Source of the DNA: Centipeda felix
GTDB taxonomy: Bacteria; Bacillota; Negativicutes; Selenomonadales; Selenomonadaceae
Assembly: GCF_900186465.1 (NCBI RefSeq)
Contig: NZ_LT891959.1
Coordinates: forward strand, 1-64,000
Direction of reading: 5' to 3'
DNA: 64,000 nucleotides
Positions 1-8,255 of this stretch are shown piece by piece; position 1 is the first letter of the stretch; every line of letters begins with the position of its first letter. The notes below the pieces were generated by a model. It was not told the origin of the DNA and ran no database searches. It saw nothing but the letters and a program-made list of their open reading frames with translations. A program made the position numbers and the translations under genes.

Positions 1-103
1 CCTTGGGGACACCGAGACGCAGCATCGCTTCGATCTGCCCGCGCTGATAGGCGTTTAAGTGCTTGAATGTGCGGCGTTTTGTGGTAGAATGAGTGTGGGA
101 CAT
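1..103 (-). CDS. IS30-type transposase, N-terminal part (cut by window edge)
   Basis: On the minus strand an ATG at 103 opens a frame of 34 codons that runs off the left edge. It is preceded by a strong AGGAGGT ribosome site at 109-117. The peptide begins MSHTHSTTKRRTFKHLNAYQ and continues with a helix of the type RGQIEAMLRLGVPK, the helix-turn-helix start typical of IS30-family transposases, which bind the element's ends and move it by a DDE reaction. Only the DNA-binding start is visible, so intactness of the element cannot be judged. The family call rests on this short N-terminus. Confidence 0.7.
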   Translation of the reverse strand, partial: MSHTHSTTKRRTFKHLNAYQRGQIEAMLRLGVPK

Positions 104-171
104 ACAGAACCTCCTGGTAGTGTTTGTGCAAAGATATTTTACCAGATTGATTCTGTATGTTCTACTTTTTT

Positions 172-200
172 ATGTGTCCGATTTCATTTTACAATAAACC
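172..200. repeat. possible terminal inverted repeat of the IS30-type element
   Basis: The A/T-rich stretch around 172-200 (core GTCCGATTTCATTTTACAAT) lies about 70-100 bp upstream of the transposase start, where IS30-family elements usually end. The partner end is outside the window, so neither the boundary nor the target duplication can be confirmed. Confidence 0.25.
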
Positions 201-235
201 GAAAAGTTTTTTCATCAACTTTCTTGTCGGTGCAC

Positions 236-264
236 TTGCTTTTCTGAAAGAAATATGATAGTAT
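236..264 (+). promoter_or_regulatory. candidate promoter of sepF
   Basis: TTGCTT at 236-241 and TAGTAT at 259-264 are separated by 17 bp, about 70 bp upstream of the sepF start. The match to the housekeeping consensus is moderate. Confidence 0.35.
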
Positions 265-336
265 GTCTGCGTTAGCAGGATGAGAATTTGTCGCCAATTT
301 TCGGCGGATGATACAGATCAAGGAAGGAAGAGGTAT

Positions 337-903
337 ATGGGGGCGGAATCTTTGTTTTCACGTGTGAAAGATATGGTTTCACACGTTGTGGACTCATTTA
401 TACCGATTGCTGAGGACGAAGAAGAGGAAGAGGCGATTCGCGCACAGCAGGCGTCACAGACTGCTCAGACGACGCAGGCAGCACAGCAGAGTTTTGCTTC
501 CCAGCGACGCGTTGCCAATGGGGGAACGGTGTCGTCATTCTCATCGCCTTCCTATGGCAACACCAGTTCCTTTCAATCTCCGCGTACGCCTGTGACAGGG
601 GAGGGGAGTTCGACGCCGCTGACGGTACATACGACGAAGGTATCGGAACTGCGCGTGCGGATTCATCGTCCGCGTCGTTACGATGATGCGGCCCCGGCGG
701 TGGTCCAGCTGAAACAGGGGATTGCGATCGCCGTGAATTTTGACTGCATGAGCGAGCCGGAACGCCGTCGTGTCTGTGACTTCCTGAATGGTGCCTGCTA
801 TGTGATGCATGGCACGGCACATGTCGTGTCGAGTACGATCATACTCTATGCACCGAAGGGTGTTGATGTGACGGATCCACTTGCAGCGACGAAGACCAAT
901 TGA
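337..903 (+). CDS. sepF: cell division protein SepF
   Basis: SepF is a membrane-associated protein that bundles and anchors FtsZ filaments at the division ring, partly replacing FtsA. The 188-residue product starts with an amphipathic N-terminal helix (MGAESLFSRVKDMV). A Gln/Ser/Thr-rich linker follows at about residues 30-100, then the compact C-terminal SepF domain with the conserved stretch IAVNFDCMSEPERRRVCDFL and a C-terminal GTAHVVSSTIILYAPKGVDV. The frame is open from 280, but the ATG at 337 is preferred because it follows GGAAGGAAGAGG and gives the family's usual N-terminus. sepF normally sits with ylm/divIVA genes. Here it stands alone between an insertion sequence and rpsB. Confidence 0.93.
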   Translation: MGAESLFSRVKDMVSHVVDSFIPIAEDEEEEEAIRAQQASQTAQTTQAAQQSFASQRRVANGGTVSSFSSPSYGNTSSFQSPRTPVTGEGSSTPLTVHTTKVSELRVRIHRPRRYDDAAPAVVQLKQGIAIAVNFDCMSEPERRRVCDFLNGACYVMHGTAHVVSSTIILYAPKGVDVTDPLAATKTN

Positions 904-915
904 ATGATAGGCAGA

Positions 916-963
916 GGAGCTCTACGCGAAGACCAACGTCTTCGTGCTGGAGCTCTTTTTTTT
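916..963 (+). terminator. rho-independent terminator after sepF
   Basis: A long hairpin (GGAGCTC...GAAGAC, loop CAAC, GTCTTC...GAGCTC) is followed by a run of nine T. Confidence 0.85.
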
Positions 964-984
964 GTAAAAAAATTCTGCAGGGCG

Positions 985-1013
985 TTGTTTTGGCGCCTAT
1001 GGTATGCTATAAT
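985..1013 (+). promoter_or_regulatory. promoter of rpsB-tsf
   Basis: TTGTTT at 985-990 and a perfect TATAAT at 1008-1013 are 17 bp apart. This implies a leader of about 95 nt before rpsB. Confidence 0.75.
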
Positions 1014-1019
1014 ACGCCC

Positions 1020-1090
1020 TAGTGTAAAAAACACGCGTTTTCGATAGCTGTTCTGTGCCGTATTTATGCGGTGGTACAGCGGATGAGAAG
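1020..1090 (+). promoter_or_regulatory. structured rpsB leader (candidate)
   Basis: The transcribed leader can form a stem GCTGT (1047-1051) with ACAGC (1076-1080). Nested inside it is CCGTA (1058-1062) with TGCGG (1067-1071), loop TTTA. Autoregulatory leaders bound by S2 are known in other bacteria. Whether this one acts that way is inference. Confidence 0.35.
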
Positions 1091-1116
1091 CGCGGAAGAA
1101 CAACAGGAGGTATTTT

Positions 1117-1821
1117 ATGGCAGTCATTTCTATGAAGCAGCTTCTGGAGGCAGGTGTCCATTTCGGACATCAGACGCGTCGCTGGAACCCGAAGATGGCA
1201 CGTTACATCTTCACAGAGCGCAATGGTATCTACATCATTGATCTGCAGAAGACGGTGCGCAAGGTGGATGAGGCGTACAATTTCCTTCGCAGCGTTGCGC
1301 AGGAAGGGAAGTCCGTGCTCTTCATCGGCACGAAGAAGCAGGCACAGGAGGCCATCCGCGAGGAGGCGCTCCGTGCGAATATGTACTACGTCAACGAGCG
1401 TTGGCTCGGCGGCATGCTGACGAACTTCCAGACGATTCAGCGTCGTATTCATCGTCTCAAGGCACTTGAGGAGATGGAGGAGAACGGCACGTTCGAGGTT
1501 CTCACGAAGAAGGAAGTGCAGGGGCTGCGCCACGAGAAGGAGAAGCTCGAGCGTTATCTGGGCGGTATTAAGGATATGAACCGTCTGCCGGGTGCACTCT
1601 TTGTCGTTGACCCGCGCAAGGAGCGTATTGCGGTTGCCGAGGCACGCAAGCTGAACATTCCCATCGTCGCGATTGTCGACACGAACTGTGACCCGGATGA
1701 GATCGACTATGTGATCCCGGGCAACGACGATGCGATCCGTGCCGTGAAGCTTCTCACGGGCTGCATGGCAGACGCTGTGCTCGAGGGAAATCAGGGCGGC
1801 GCACAGGAAGCGGCTGAGTAA
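1117..1821 (+). CDS. rpsB: 30S ribosomal protein S2
   Basis: Small-subunit protein S2, which joins late and helps dock S1 and mRNA at the back of the 30S subunit. The 234-residue product has the canonical opening ([20 protein letters not shown]), the [15 protein letters not shown] stretch and the coiled-coil middle. The family signature [12 protein letters not shown]...[22 protein letters not shown] is present. Length is normal. The ATG follows AACAGGAGG. It heads the classic rpsB-tsf-pyrH-frr order and has its own promoter. Confidence 0.98.
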   Translation: MAVISMKQLLEAGVHFGHQTRRWNPKMARYIFTERNGIYIIDLQKTVRKVDEAYNFLRSVAQEGKSVLFIGTKKQAQEAIREEALRANMYYVNERWLGGMLTNFQTIQRRIHRLKALEEMEENGTFEVLTKKEVQGLRHEKEKLERYLGGIKDMNRLPGALFVVDPRKERIAVAEARKLNIPIVAIVDTNCDPDEIDYVIPGNDDAIRAVKLLTGCMADAVLEGNQGGAQEAAE

Positions 1822-1832
1822 TCAAAGACAGT

Positions 1833-1867
1833 GGGGTAAGGGAGCATTATCCCCTTACCCCTTTTTT
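1833..1867 (+). terminator. hairpin and T-run between rpsB and tsf
   Basis: GGGGTAAGGG (1833-1842) pairs perfectly with CCCTTACCCC (1852-1861) and is followed by six T. No promoter for tsf is obvious in the remaining 26 bp. It probably lets part of the transcripts through and so sets the S2 to EF-Ts ratio. Confidence 0.8.
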
Positions 1868-1893
1868 ATGGAACGATCATAGGAGGAACGATA

Positions 1894-2760
1894 ATGGCAA
1901 TTAGTGCAGCGATGGTAAAGGAACTGCGTGAGCGCACGGGCGCAGGTATGATGGACTGCAAGAAGGCTCTCGCAGAGACGAACGGCGATATGCAGCAGGC
2001 AATCGACTATCTGCGCGAGAAGGGGATTGCAAAGGCCGAGAAGAAGGCGGGACGCATCGCTGCTGAGGGCGCGGTGACAGCATATCTCTCGTCCGACGCG
2101 AAGGTCGGTGTCATTGTCGAGATCAACTGCGAGACGGACTTTGCTGCCAGCAATGAACAGTTCCGTGAGCTCAGTGCGAAGGTCGCAAAGCACATTGCAG
2201 AGACGAACCCGGCAGATCTCGATGCACTGAATGCAAGCACGCTGGATGGCAAGGATGTTGCCTCCCTCATTACCGAGGCAACGGCAACGATCGGGGAGAA
2301 GATTTCCCTTCGCCGCTTCGCCCGCTATGAGGATGCAGGCCGTGTGGCAACGTACATCCACATGGGCGGTAAGATCGGCGTCCTCGTTGAGCTTTCCGGT
2401 GGGGATGAGCAGCTCGGCAAGGATATTGCGATGCAGATTGCGGCAGCGGCGCCGCTCGCGATTGATCGTGCCGGCGTGACGGCTGATCATATCGAGCATG
2501 AGAAGGAAGTCCTCCGTAAACAGGCGCTTGAGGAGGGCAAGCCCGAGAAGATCATCGAGAAGATGGTTGAGGGGCGTATCAATAAGTTCTATGAGGAAGT
2601 CTGCCTGCTTGAGCAGAAATTCGTCAAGGATCCGGAGAAGAAGATTGCAGATGTGCTCGGCTCGGTAGAGATCAAGGCGTTTACGCGCTATCAGCTGGGC
2701 GAAGGCATCGAGAAGAAGCAGGAGGACTTCGCTGCAGAGGTCGCTGCTCAGATGAAGTAA
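1894..2760 (+). CDS. tsf: translation elongation factor Ts
   Basis: EF-Ts is the nucleotide exchange factor that removes GDP from EF-Tu. The 288-residue protein starts [20 protein letters not shown] and continues DCKKAL, the N-terminal UBA-like module and first signature. The second signature is visible as [17 protein letters not shown] (about residues 70-86), which contains the TDF residues that insert into EF-Tu. The C-terminal dimerisation part ends with an [10 protein letters not shown] tail. The start follows ATAGGAGGAACGATA. It lies 72 bp after rpsB with a hairpin between them. Confidence 0.98.
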   Translation: MAISAAMVKELRERTGAGMMDCKKALAETNGDMQQAIDYLREKGIAKAEKKAGRIAAEGAVTAYLSSDAKVGVIVEINCETDFAASNEQFRELSAKVAKHIAETNPADLDALNASTLDGKDVASLITEATATIGEKISLRRFARYEDAGRVATYIHMGGKIGVLVELSGGDEQLGKDIAMQIAAAAPLAIDRAGVTADHIEHEKEVLRKQALEEGKPEKIIEKMVEGRINKFYEEVCLLEQKFVKDPEKKIADVLGSVEIKAFTRYQLGEGIEKKQEDFAAEVAAQMK

Positions 2761-2777
2761 GATGATATGAAGAGAGG

Positions 2778-2804
2778 AGAGCTGCCCGACGGCAGCTCTT
2801 TTTT
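2778..2804 (+). terminator. terminator after tsf
   Basis: GAGCTGCC, loop CGAC, GGCAGCTC, followed by six T. It separates rpsB-tsf from pyrH-frr. Confidence 0.88.
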
Positions 2805-2816
2805 GCAGATGGTCTG

Positions 2817-2845
2817 CGGATTTTTTTGGAAAAATGTGCTATAAT
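2817..2845 (+). promoter_or_regulatory. promoter of pyrH-frr
   Basis: A perfect TATAAT at 2840-2845 lies 35 bp before the pyrH TTG start. The -35 region at about 2817-2822 (CGGATT) is weak. Confidence 0.6.
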
Positions 2846-2879
2846 GGCGCAGAGAATGTGCGTGACAGGAGGAGTCGTC

Positions 2880-3605
2880 TTGGAAACGAAATATCGTCGC
2901 GTCGTGTTGAAGCTGAGCGGAGAAGCGCTCGCGGGAGATCAGGGATTCGGGATCAATCCACAGGTTGTCGAGGCAATTGCCGCGCAGATTAAGAAGGTAC
3001 GCGATCACGGTATCGATGTCGCCATTGTGGTCGGCGGAGGAAATATCTGGCGCGGACTCGCGGGCAGTGCGAAGGGGATGGACCGCACGACGGCAGACTA
3101 TATGGGGATGATGGCGACTGTGATGAACGCACTCGCCCTGCAGGATGCTCTCGAAAATCAGGACGTTGACACGCGTGTCCAGAGTGCCATTGAGATGCGT
3201 CAGGTGGCAGAACCGTATATTCGCCGCCGTGCCATCCGTCACATGGAGAAGGGGCGCGTGGTGATCTTCGGTGCAGGTACGGGGAATCCCTATTTTTCCA
3301 CGGATACGACGGCCGCTCTGCGCGCTGCGGAGATCGAGGCGGACGTTATTCTCATGGCGAAGAAGGGAACGGACGGCATCTACGATTCCGACCCGAATAA
3401 GAACCCCAATGCCAAGCGTTTTGAGAAACTGGCGTATATTGATATTCTGAACAAGGGACTCGCGGTCATGGACGCGACGGCGACTAGTCTCTGCATGGAG
3501 AATAACATCCCCATGGTGGTGTTTAATATTGATGTGCATGAAAATATTGCACGGGCAGCATTTGGCGAGCCGATTGGCACAACAGTAGGAGGCGAAGCAG
3601 TATGA
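2880..3605 (+). CDS. pyrH: UMP kinase
   Basis: PyrH phosphorylates UMP to UDP for RNA, DNA and UDP-sugar synthesis. It is a hexameric enzyme of the amino-acid kinase fold. The 241-residue product shows [10 protein letters not shown] near the start, the glycine-rich [45 protein letters not shown] and a C-terminal [15 protein letters not shown]. The start is the TTG at 2880. The frame is open back to 2826, but those codons overlap the -10 box, and TTG follows ACAGGAGGAG at good spacing. The stop overlaps the frr ATG (ATGA), so the two are coupled. Confidence 0.97.
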   Translation: METKYRRVVLKLSGEALAGDQGFGINPQVVEAIAAQIKKVRDHGIDVAIVVGGGNIWRGLAGSAKGMDRTTADYMGMMATVMNALALQDALENQDVDTRVQSAIEMRQVAEPYIRRRAIRHMEKGRVVIFGAGTGNPYFSTDTTAALRAAEIEADVILMAKKGTDGIYDSDPNKNPNAKRFEKLAYIDILNKGLAVMDATATSLCMENNIPMVVFNIDVHENIARAAFGEPIGTTVGGEAV

Positions 3606-4159
3606 TCAAGGATATTCTGTCAAAGCATGAGGAGAGTATGAGTAAGGCGATCGAGGCGCTTCGCCGCGAGTTCTCTTCGCTGCGCGCAGGACGCGCAACG
3701 CCGAATCTCTTGGATAAGATCATGGTGCCCTACTATGGGACACCGACCTCGGTCAACCAGCTTGCCAAGGTGACGGTGCCGGAGCCGCACATGATCGTCA
3801 TTACGCCGTGGGAGAAGTCTATTCTGCATGAGATCGAAATCGCCATCTCAAAGTCTGATCTCGGTCTTTCGCCGAACTCTGACGGGAATGTGATTCGCCT
3901 TGCGATCCCTCAGCCGACGCAGGAGCGCCGCAAGGAGCTGATCAAGACGGTCGGCAAGAAGACGGAAGAGGCGAAGGTCGCTCTGCGCAATATCCGACGC
4001 GATGCAAACGAGGCGATCAAAAAGCTCGAGAAGGACAAGGAGATCAATGAGGACGAGTCCAAGCGCGGTCAGGACTCTGTGCAAAAGCTCGTCGATAAGT
4101 TCGTCAAGCAGATGGACGAGATGCGTGCAGCAAAGGAAAAAGAGGTCATGGAGATCTGA
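3602..4159 (+). CDS. frr: ribosome recycling factor
   Basis: RRF splits the post-termination ribosome together with EF-G. The 185-residue protein has the normal length. It opens with a long helix ([20 protein letters not shown]) and has the [13 protein letters not shown] motif. The hinge and beta domain follow ([31 protein letters not shown]), and the C-terminal helices contain [14 protein letters not shown]. It overlaps pyrH by 4 bp and the next small gene by 1 bp, so translation is likely coupled across the three. Confidence 0.98.
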   Translation: MIKDILSKHEESMSKAIEALRREFSSLRAGRATPNLLDKIMVPYYGTPTSVNQLAKVTVPEPHMIVITPWEKSILHEIEIAISKSDLGLSPNSDGNVIRLAIPQPTQERRKELIKTVGKKTEEAKVALRNIRRDANEAIKKLEKDKEINEDESKRGQDSVQKLVDKFVKQMDEMRAAKEKEVMEI

Positions 4160-4392
4160 TGGAGGATTCCTTTTCGGCACGTCCATGGGATGAGGTGCGA
4201 CGGGAGCTGGATGCCGAAGGCGCATCCTACACGATATCGGTATCGCGTGCATCACGTCCTTTTTTTCCCGTCGATGAGACGCAGTCCTATGTCATTCGTG
4301 TTCACCAGAATGGGGCTGTGCATCAGGTCACGCTCACGGAACTTCCGCTGTGCAGTCCGACTGTCGCCGCCTACGAAGAACATTTCCGCTGA
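4159..4392 (+). CDS. small conserved-context protein of unknown function (77 aa)
   Basis: The ATG at 4159 shares its A with the last base of the frr stop, so this frame is very probably translated by coupling. The product has 77 residues, no cysteine pair, no transmembrane segment and no signal peptide. It reads as a small mixed alpha/beta protein: an N-terminal helix (WDEVRRELDAEG) then strands (SYTISVSRA, SYVIRVHQNGAVHQVTLTEL). Codon use resembles the neighbours and a hairpin follows its stop. I do not recognise the family. Position in the frr-uppS gap suggests a link to translation or envelope precursor synthesis, but that is only context. Confidence 0.7.
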   Translation: MEDSFSARPWDEVRRELDAEGASYTISVSRASRPFFPVDETQSYVIRVHQNGAVHQVTLTELPLCSPTVAAYEEHFR

Positions 4393-4399
4393 ATGCGCG

Positions 4400-4433
4400 A
4401 CACCCCTTTCGGCATCCGCCGAAGGGGTGTTTT
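4400..4433 (+). terminator. hairpin after the frr operon
   Basis: ACACCCCTTTCGGC, loop ATCC, GCCGAAGGGGTGT, followed by only a short T run. Readthrough into uppS is likely because no clear promoter follows. Confidence 0.65.
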
Positions 4434-4474
4434 GGTAGAAGAGTAAAGGCATAGGAGAAGGGGAAAGATTTGAT

Positions 4475-5269
4475 ATGTGGAAGAGAATATTCGGCAAAAA
4501 AAATGATACGCCGGACATCGACAGCGATCACAGCCTTTCCAATCTTGCACTCGATCGTGCCAGTCTGCCACGTCATGTTGCCATCGTGATGGATGGCAAT
4601 GGAAGATGGGCAGAAGGGAAAGGAAAATCACGCTCGGCAGGCCATGAGGCGGGGGCGCGTACCTTGAAGCGTATTGTTCGTGCCGCTTCGCATATAGGCA
4701 TAGAGGTGCTGACCGTCTATGCCTTTTCAACAGAGAATTGGAAGCGCCCTCATCGGGAAGTCGATTTTCTGCTCAATCTCTTCGATTCTTTCCTGGAGAA
4801 GGAGATCACGGAGATGCATGAGCAAAATGTCCGTATGAGCTTCATCGGTCGGCGGGATCGCTTCTCTGATCGTTTCCTTGCCCGTATGGAGGATGCAGAG
4901 CAGCGTACGGCGCATAATACCGGCGTGCATTTTAATTTGGCGGCGAATTATGGCAGCCAGGATGAGATCGTGCGTGCTGTTCGCAAGTTGGCCACGCGTG
5001 TCGCAGAAGGGGAGCTTCGCCCCGAGGAAATCGACGAGGCACTCTTTTCCAATGCACTCGATACGGCGGGCGATCCGCCCGTGGATCTCTTCATCCGTAC
5101 GAGCGGCGATCTTCGCTTGAGCAACTTCCTCCTATGGCAGTCTGCCTATGCAGAGCTATATTTTACGGAGACGCATTGGCCGGATTTCACACCGGAAGAA
5201 CTTAAGCGTGCCATTGAGGACTTTGCAGGACGAAGTCGGCGCTTTGGCGGGCTTACTACAGAAGAATAA
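4475..5269 (+). CDS. uppS: undecaprenyl diphosphate synthase (isoprenyl transferase)
   Basis: UppS extends farnesyl diphosphate with isopentenyl units in cis to make the C55 carrier for peptidoglycan and other wall polymers. The 264-residue protein has the catalytic MDGNGRWA motif with Asp40. It also has the AGHEAGARTL stretch, VYAFSTENWKRP, and the C-terminal DLFIRTSGDLRLSNFLLWQS followed by YAELYFTETHWPDF, all family signatures. A charged N-terminal extension of about 30 residues precedes the core. The ATG follows GAAGGGGAAAG. It leads into cdsA and the membrane and isoprenoid genes. Confidence 0.97.
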   Translation: MWKRIFGKKNDTPDIDSDHSLSNLALDRASLPRHVAIVMDGNGRWAEGKGKSRSAGHEAGARTLKRIVRAASHIGIEVLTVYAFSTENWKRPHREVDFLLNLFDSFLEKEITEMHEQNVRMSFIGRRDRFSDRFLARMEDAEQRTAHNTGVHFNLAANYGSQDEIVRAVRKLATRVAEGELRPEEIDEALFSNALDTAGDPPVDLFIRTSGDLRLSNFLLWQSAYAELYFTETHWPDFTPEELKRAIEDFAGRSRRFGGLTTEE

Positions 5270-5284
5270 AGATGGAGGCTGTCT

Positions 5285-6106
5285 TTGATTACACGCATTA
5301 TCTCCGGCATTATCGGCATTGGTATTGCAGGATATGTTATACAGATGGGCGGAACAACGTTTACGGTTGCCGCAGCGGTGCTCGCAGCTCTCGCGTGGTT
5401 TGAGTATACACGTGCATTTTCGCACCGTGGAGGTAGTCCTGCCTTATTCTCCGGTATTCTTGGCATCGGGGGGATGCTGTATGGCGCGTTCATCGGGCAG
5501 GAGAGCGTGATTCTGCTTGCCTTGATCGCATCCTCGACGCTAGCCCTGATGACCTGCGTCCTCCTGCGCGGCGATGTGTCAGTTCACGATGCGACTGTTT
5601 CTGTGGCGGGGATCTGCTACATCGGCATGCCATTTGCACTGCTTATTCTCCTGCGGAATATGACGGGGCCTGTCTATACGACGCCGATTGAGACGTTTTC
5701 CTGCGGAGCAGCGATGGTCTGGGTGATGTTTATCGGGACATGGGCGAGTGACAGTTTCGCCTATTTTGCCGGGCGTGCGTTTGGCTCGCACAAGCTGGCA
5801 CCTGCTATTAGCCCGAATAAGACGATCGAGGGATTCTTTGGCGGCCTGATCGGTACGATTGCTGTCATTGTGGGGCTTGGCTGGCTTCTCGCAATGCCGC
5901 TGCCGCAGATGGCTGCACTGGGCGCAGCGATTGCCGTGCTCGGTACGCTTGGTGATCTTGTCGAGTCCATGATGAAGCGACAGACGGGCATCAAGGACTC
6001 GGGCGCGATTATCCCGGGGCACGGCGGTGTATGGGATCGCTTTGACAGTGTCCTCTTTACGGCGCCGCTGGTCTATTACTATACGGTATACATTGTCCTG
6101 CGCTGA
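5285..6106 (+). CDS. cdsA: phosphatidate cytidylyltransferase (CDP-diglyceride synthase)
   Basis: CdsA makes CDP-diacylglycerol from phosphatidate and CTP, the branch point for bacterial phospholipids. The 273-residue product is almost entirely hydrophobic, with about seven or eight membrane segments. It ends with the family signature KRQTGIKDSGAIIPGHGG followed by VWDRFDS (residues about 235-262), which holds the metal-binding Asp residues. TTG at 5285 is chosen because GGAGG lies 7 bp upstream and no better start exists. In most relatives dxr follows cdsA, but here rseP follows directly. Confidence 0.95.
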   Translation: MITRIISGIIGIGIAGYVIQMGGTTFTVAAAVLAALAWFEYTRAFSHRGGSPALFSGILGIGGMLYGAFIGQESVILLALIASSTLALMTCVLLRGDVSVHDATVSVAGICYIGMPFALLILLRNMTGPVYTTPIETFSCGAAMVWVMFIGTWASDSFAYFAGRAFGSHKLAPAISPNKTIEGFFGGLIGTIAVIVGLGWLLAMPLPQMAALGAAIAVLGTLGDLVESMMKRQTGIKDSGAIIPGHGGVWDRFDSVLFTAPLVYYYTVYIVLR

Positions 6107-6126
6107 GTGGGGCAAAAGGAGCTTGG

Positions 6127-7167
6127 ATGTTAGAGAAAATTGCTGCGACAGTCTTTGTCTTCGGACTGCTCGTCTTTGTGCACGAGCTGGGGCATTTTAT
6201 CACGGCAAAACTGACTGGGATGCGCGTGGATGAATTTGCCATCGGCTTTGGACCGCGTCTTGTGCATTTTCGCTATGGAGAGACAGTCTATTCGATCCGT
6301 CTGGTTCCGCTGGGCGGATTCAATGATATTGCCGGCATGGCAGCAGATGACAACGATGCCGGTGATCGCGGCTATTGCCGCAAGCCGATTCTCTCCCGCA
6401 TGATTGTGATTCTTGCTGGATCGGCGATGAATTTTATCCTGCCGATCGTTCTTTTTTTCGGGATCTTTTTCTTTGCCGGGGTGCAGACGCCGAATCCTGC
6501 GCCTGTTCTTGGCAAGGTGCTTGCCGATAATCCTGCTGCACAGGCGGGGCTCATGGCGAATGACCGCATCATTGCGATCGATGGTAAGCCCATCGAGACG
6601 TGGCAGGAGATGGTGGACGCCATTCGCACAAACCACGGAACAGTTCCGATGACGATGCAGGTGGAGCGCAATGAGCAGGAGCTGACGGTCAGTGTGACCC
6701 CACATTATGATGCCTCACAGCAGCGTGGATACATCGGCATTGTGAATGCCTATACCAGCACCTATCCTGGCTTCTTCCAGTCCATCTCGATGGCATTTGA
6801 GCGGACGGCGATGATTGTCGTGATGATGCTCGATGCGCTCTATCGGATCATTCTGGAGCTCTCCGGCTCGGAACTTGCGGGGCCAATCGGTGTGGCACAG
6901 ATGGCGGGAGAAGTCGCAGAGATGGGCATTGTCCCGCTCCTCAATTTCGCCGCACTCCTCAGTCTCAATCTTGCGATCATCAATCTTCTGCCTGTACCGG
7001 CACTGGACGGCGGACACTTTCTGACGCTCTGTGTTGAGGCGGTGCGTGGCAAGCCCCTGAGCCCGAAGGTCATGCACTATATCCAAAATGCGGGTGTGGG
7101 GCTGATTATTCTGTTGATGCTGCTCGCGATGAAGAATGATGTCGTACGTATTTTTGCAGGAGGCTGA
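6127..7167 (+). CDS. rseP: site-2 membrane metalloprotease RseP
   Basis: RseP cuts membrane-embedded substrates such as anti-sigma factors and leftover signal peptides. The 346-residue protein has the zinc motif HELGH at residues 19-23 in the first membrane helix. A periplasmic PDZ domain follows at about residues 120-200 (VLADNPAAQAGLMANDRIIA). The second active-site motif is NLLPVPALDGGHFL near the C-terminus. It sits 20 bp after cdsA and 8 bp before ispG, so all three are likely on one message. Confidence 0.95.
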   Translation: MLEKIAATVFVFGLLVFVHELGHFITAKLTGMRVDEFAIGFGPRLVHFRYGETVYSIRLVPLGGFNDIAGMAADDNDAGDRGYCRKPILSRMIVILAGSAMNFILPIVLFFGIFFFAGVQTPNPAPVLGKVLADNPAAQAGLMANDRIIAIDGKPIETWQEMVDAIRTNHGTVPMTMQVERNEQELTVSVTPHYDASQQRGYIGIVNAYTSTYPGFFQSISMAFERTAMIVVMMLDALYRIILELSGSELAGPIGVAQMAGEVAEMGIVPLLNFAALLSLNLAIINLLPVPALDGGHFLTLCVEAVRGKPLSPKVMHYIQNAGVGLIILLMLLAMKNDVVRIFAGG

Positions 7168-7175
7168 CCCGCGTC

Positions 7176-8255
7176 ATGTCAACACTTGAACGCCGCCGCA
7201 CGCGGCAGATTCATATTGGGAATATCCCCATCGGGGGTGGTGCACCGATCTCCGTGCAGTCCATGTGCAACACGAAGACGACGGATACGGAGGCTACAGT
7301 AAGGCAGATCCGCGAACTCGCGGCGGCAGGCTGTGATATCGTACGCCTCGCTGTGCCAGATATGGCGGCGGCAAAGAACCTCGGCAATATCATTCGCCAG
7401 GTGAAAACTCCGCTTGTCGCCGATATCCACTTTGACTACAAGCTTGCGCTTGAGGCGATGGCACAGGGGATTGCGGCTCTGCGCATCAATCCCGGCAATA
7501 TCGGTGGGACGGAGCGCGTGAAAAAGGTCGTAGCGGCGGCACGTGAGGGGGGGATCCCCATTCGCATCGGCGTGAATGCCGGCTCACTTGACCATAAAAT
7601 GCTCAAGAAGTATGGTGGCGTCACGGCGGAGGCCTTGGTTGAATCTGCCATGGAACACGTGCGCATTCTGGAGGAGCTGGATTTTCATGACATGAAGATT
7701 TCGCTCAAGGCACATGATGTCCCGCTGACACTTGCGGCCTACCGTCTGATGAGTGAACGCACAGACTACCCGCTGCATCTCGGTATCACGGAAGCGGGCA
7801 CGGCGGGGACGGGCATCATTAAGTCTGCTGTCGGTGTCGGGGCTCTCCTCGCCGAGGGAATTGGCGATACGATACGCATCTCGCTGACAGGTGATCCCGT
7901 CGTCGAAGTTCGTACGGCAAATGAGATTCTGAAGGCGCTCGGTCTGAAGGAGTATGGGCCAACGCTCGTCGCTTGTCCTACGTGCGGGCGGACGAGCATC
8001 GATCTCGCCTCCATCGCGGAGAAGGTCGAGGAACGTCTGCGCGGCATGGAGGATCCCATCGAGGTGGCTGTGATGGGCTGTGTCGTCAATGGTCCCGGTG
8101 AGGCACGCGGTGCGGATGTCGGTATTGCCGGCGGCAATGGCGAGGGGCTGATCTTCCGCAAGGGAGAGGTCATTCGCAAGGTAAAGGAAGAAGAACTGCT
8201 GCCCGAACTTTTTCGGGAGATTGATGCGATATTGGAGGAACGGAAACGGTCATGA
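7176..8255 (+). CDS. ispG: 4-hydroxy-3-methylbut-2-enyl diphosphate synthase (MEP pathway)
   Basis: IspG reduces methylerythritol cyclodiphosphate to HMBPP using a 4Fe-4S cluster, the sixth step of the non-mevalonate isoprenoid route. The 359-residue protein has the TIM-barrel start (IGGGAPISVQSMCNTKTTDT). Cluster ligands Cys267 and Cys270 lie in ACPTCGRTS, and Cys302 and Glu309 lie in GCVVNGPGE with the spacing of the E. coli enzyme. Its stop overlaps the proS ATG by 4 bp. It supplies precursors for UppS encoded nearby. Confidence 0.97.
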   Translation: MSTLERRRTRQIHIGNIPIGGGAPISVQSMCNTKTTDTEATVRQIRELAAAGCDIVRLAVPDMAAAKNLGNIIRQVKTPLVADIHFDYKLALEAMAQGIAALRINPGNIGGTERVKKVVAAAREGGIPIRIGVNAGSLDHKMLKKYGGVTAEALVESAMEHVRILEELDFHDMKISLKAHDVPLTLAAYRLMSERTDYPLHLGITEAGTAGTGIIKSAVGVGALLAEGIGDTIRISLTGDPVVEVRTANEILKALGLKEYGPTLVACPTCGRTSIDLASIAEKVEERLRGMEDPIEVAVMGCVVNGPGEARGADVGIAGGNGEGLIFRKGEVIRKVKEEELLPELFREIDAILEERKRS

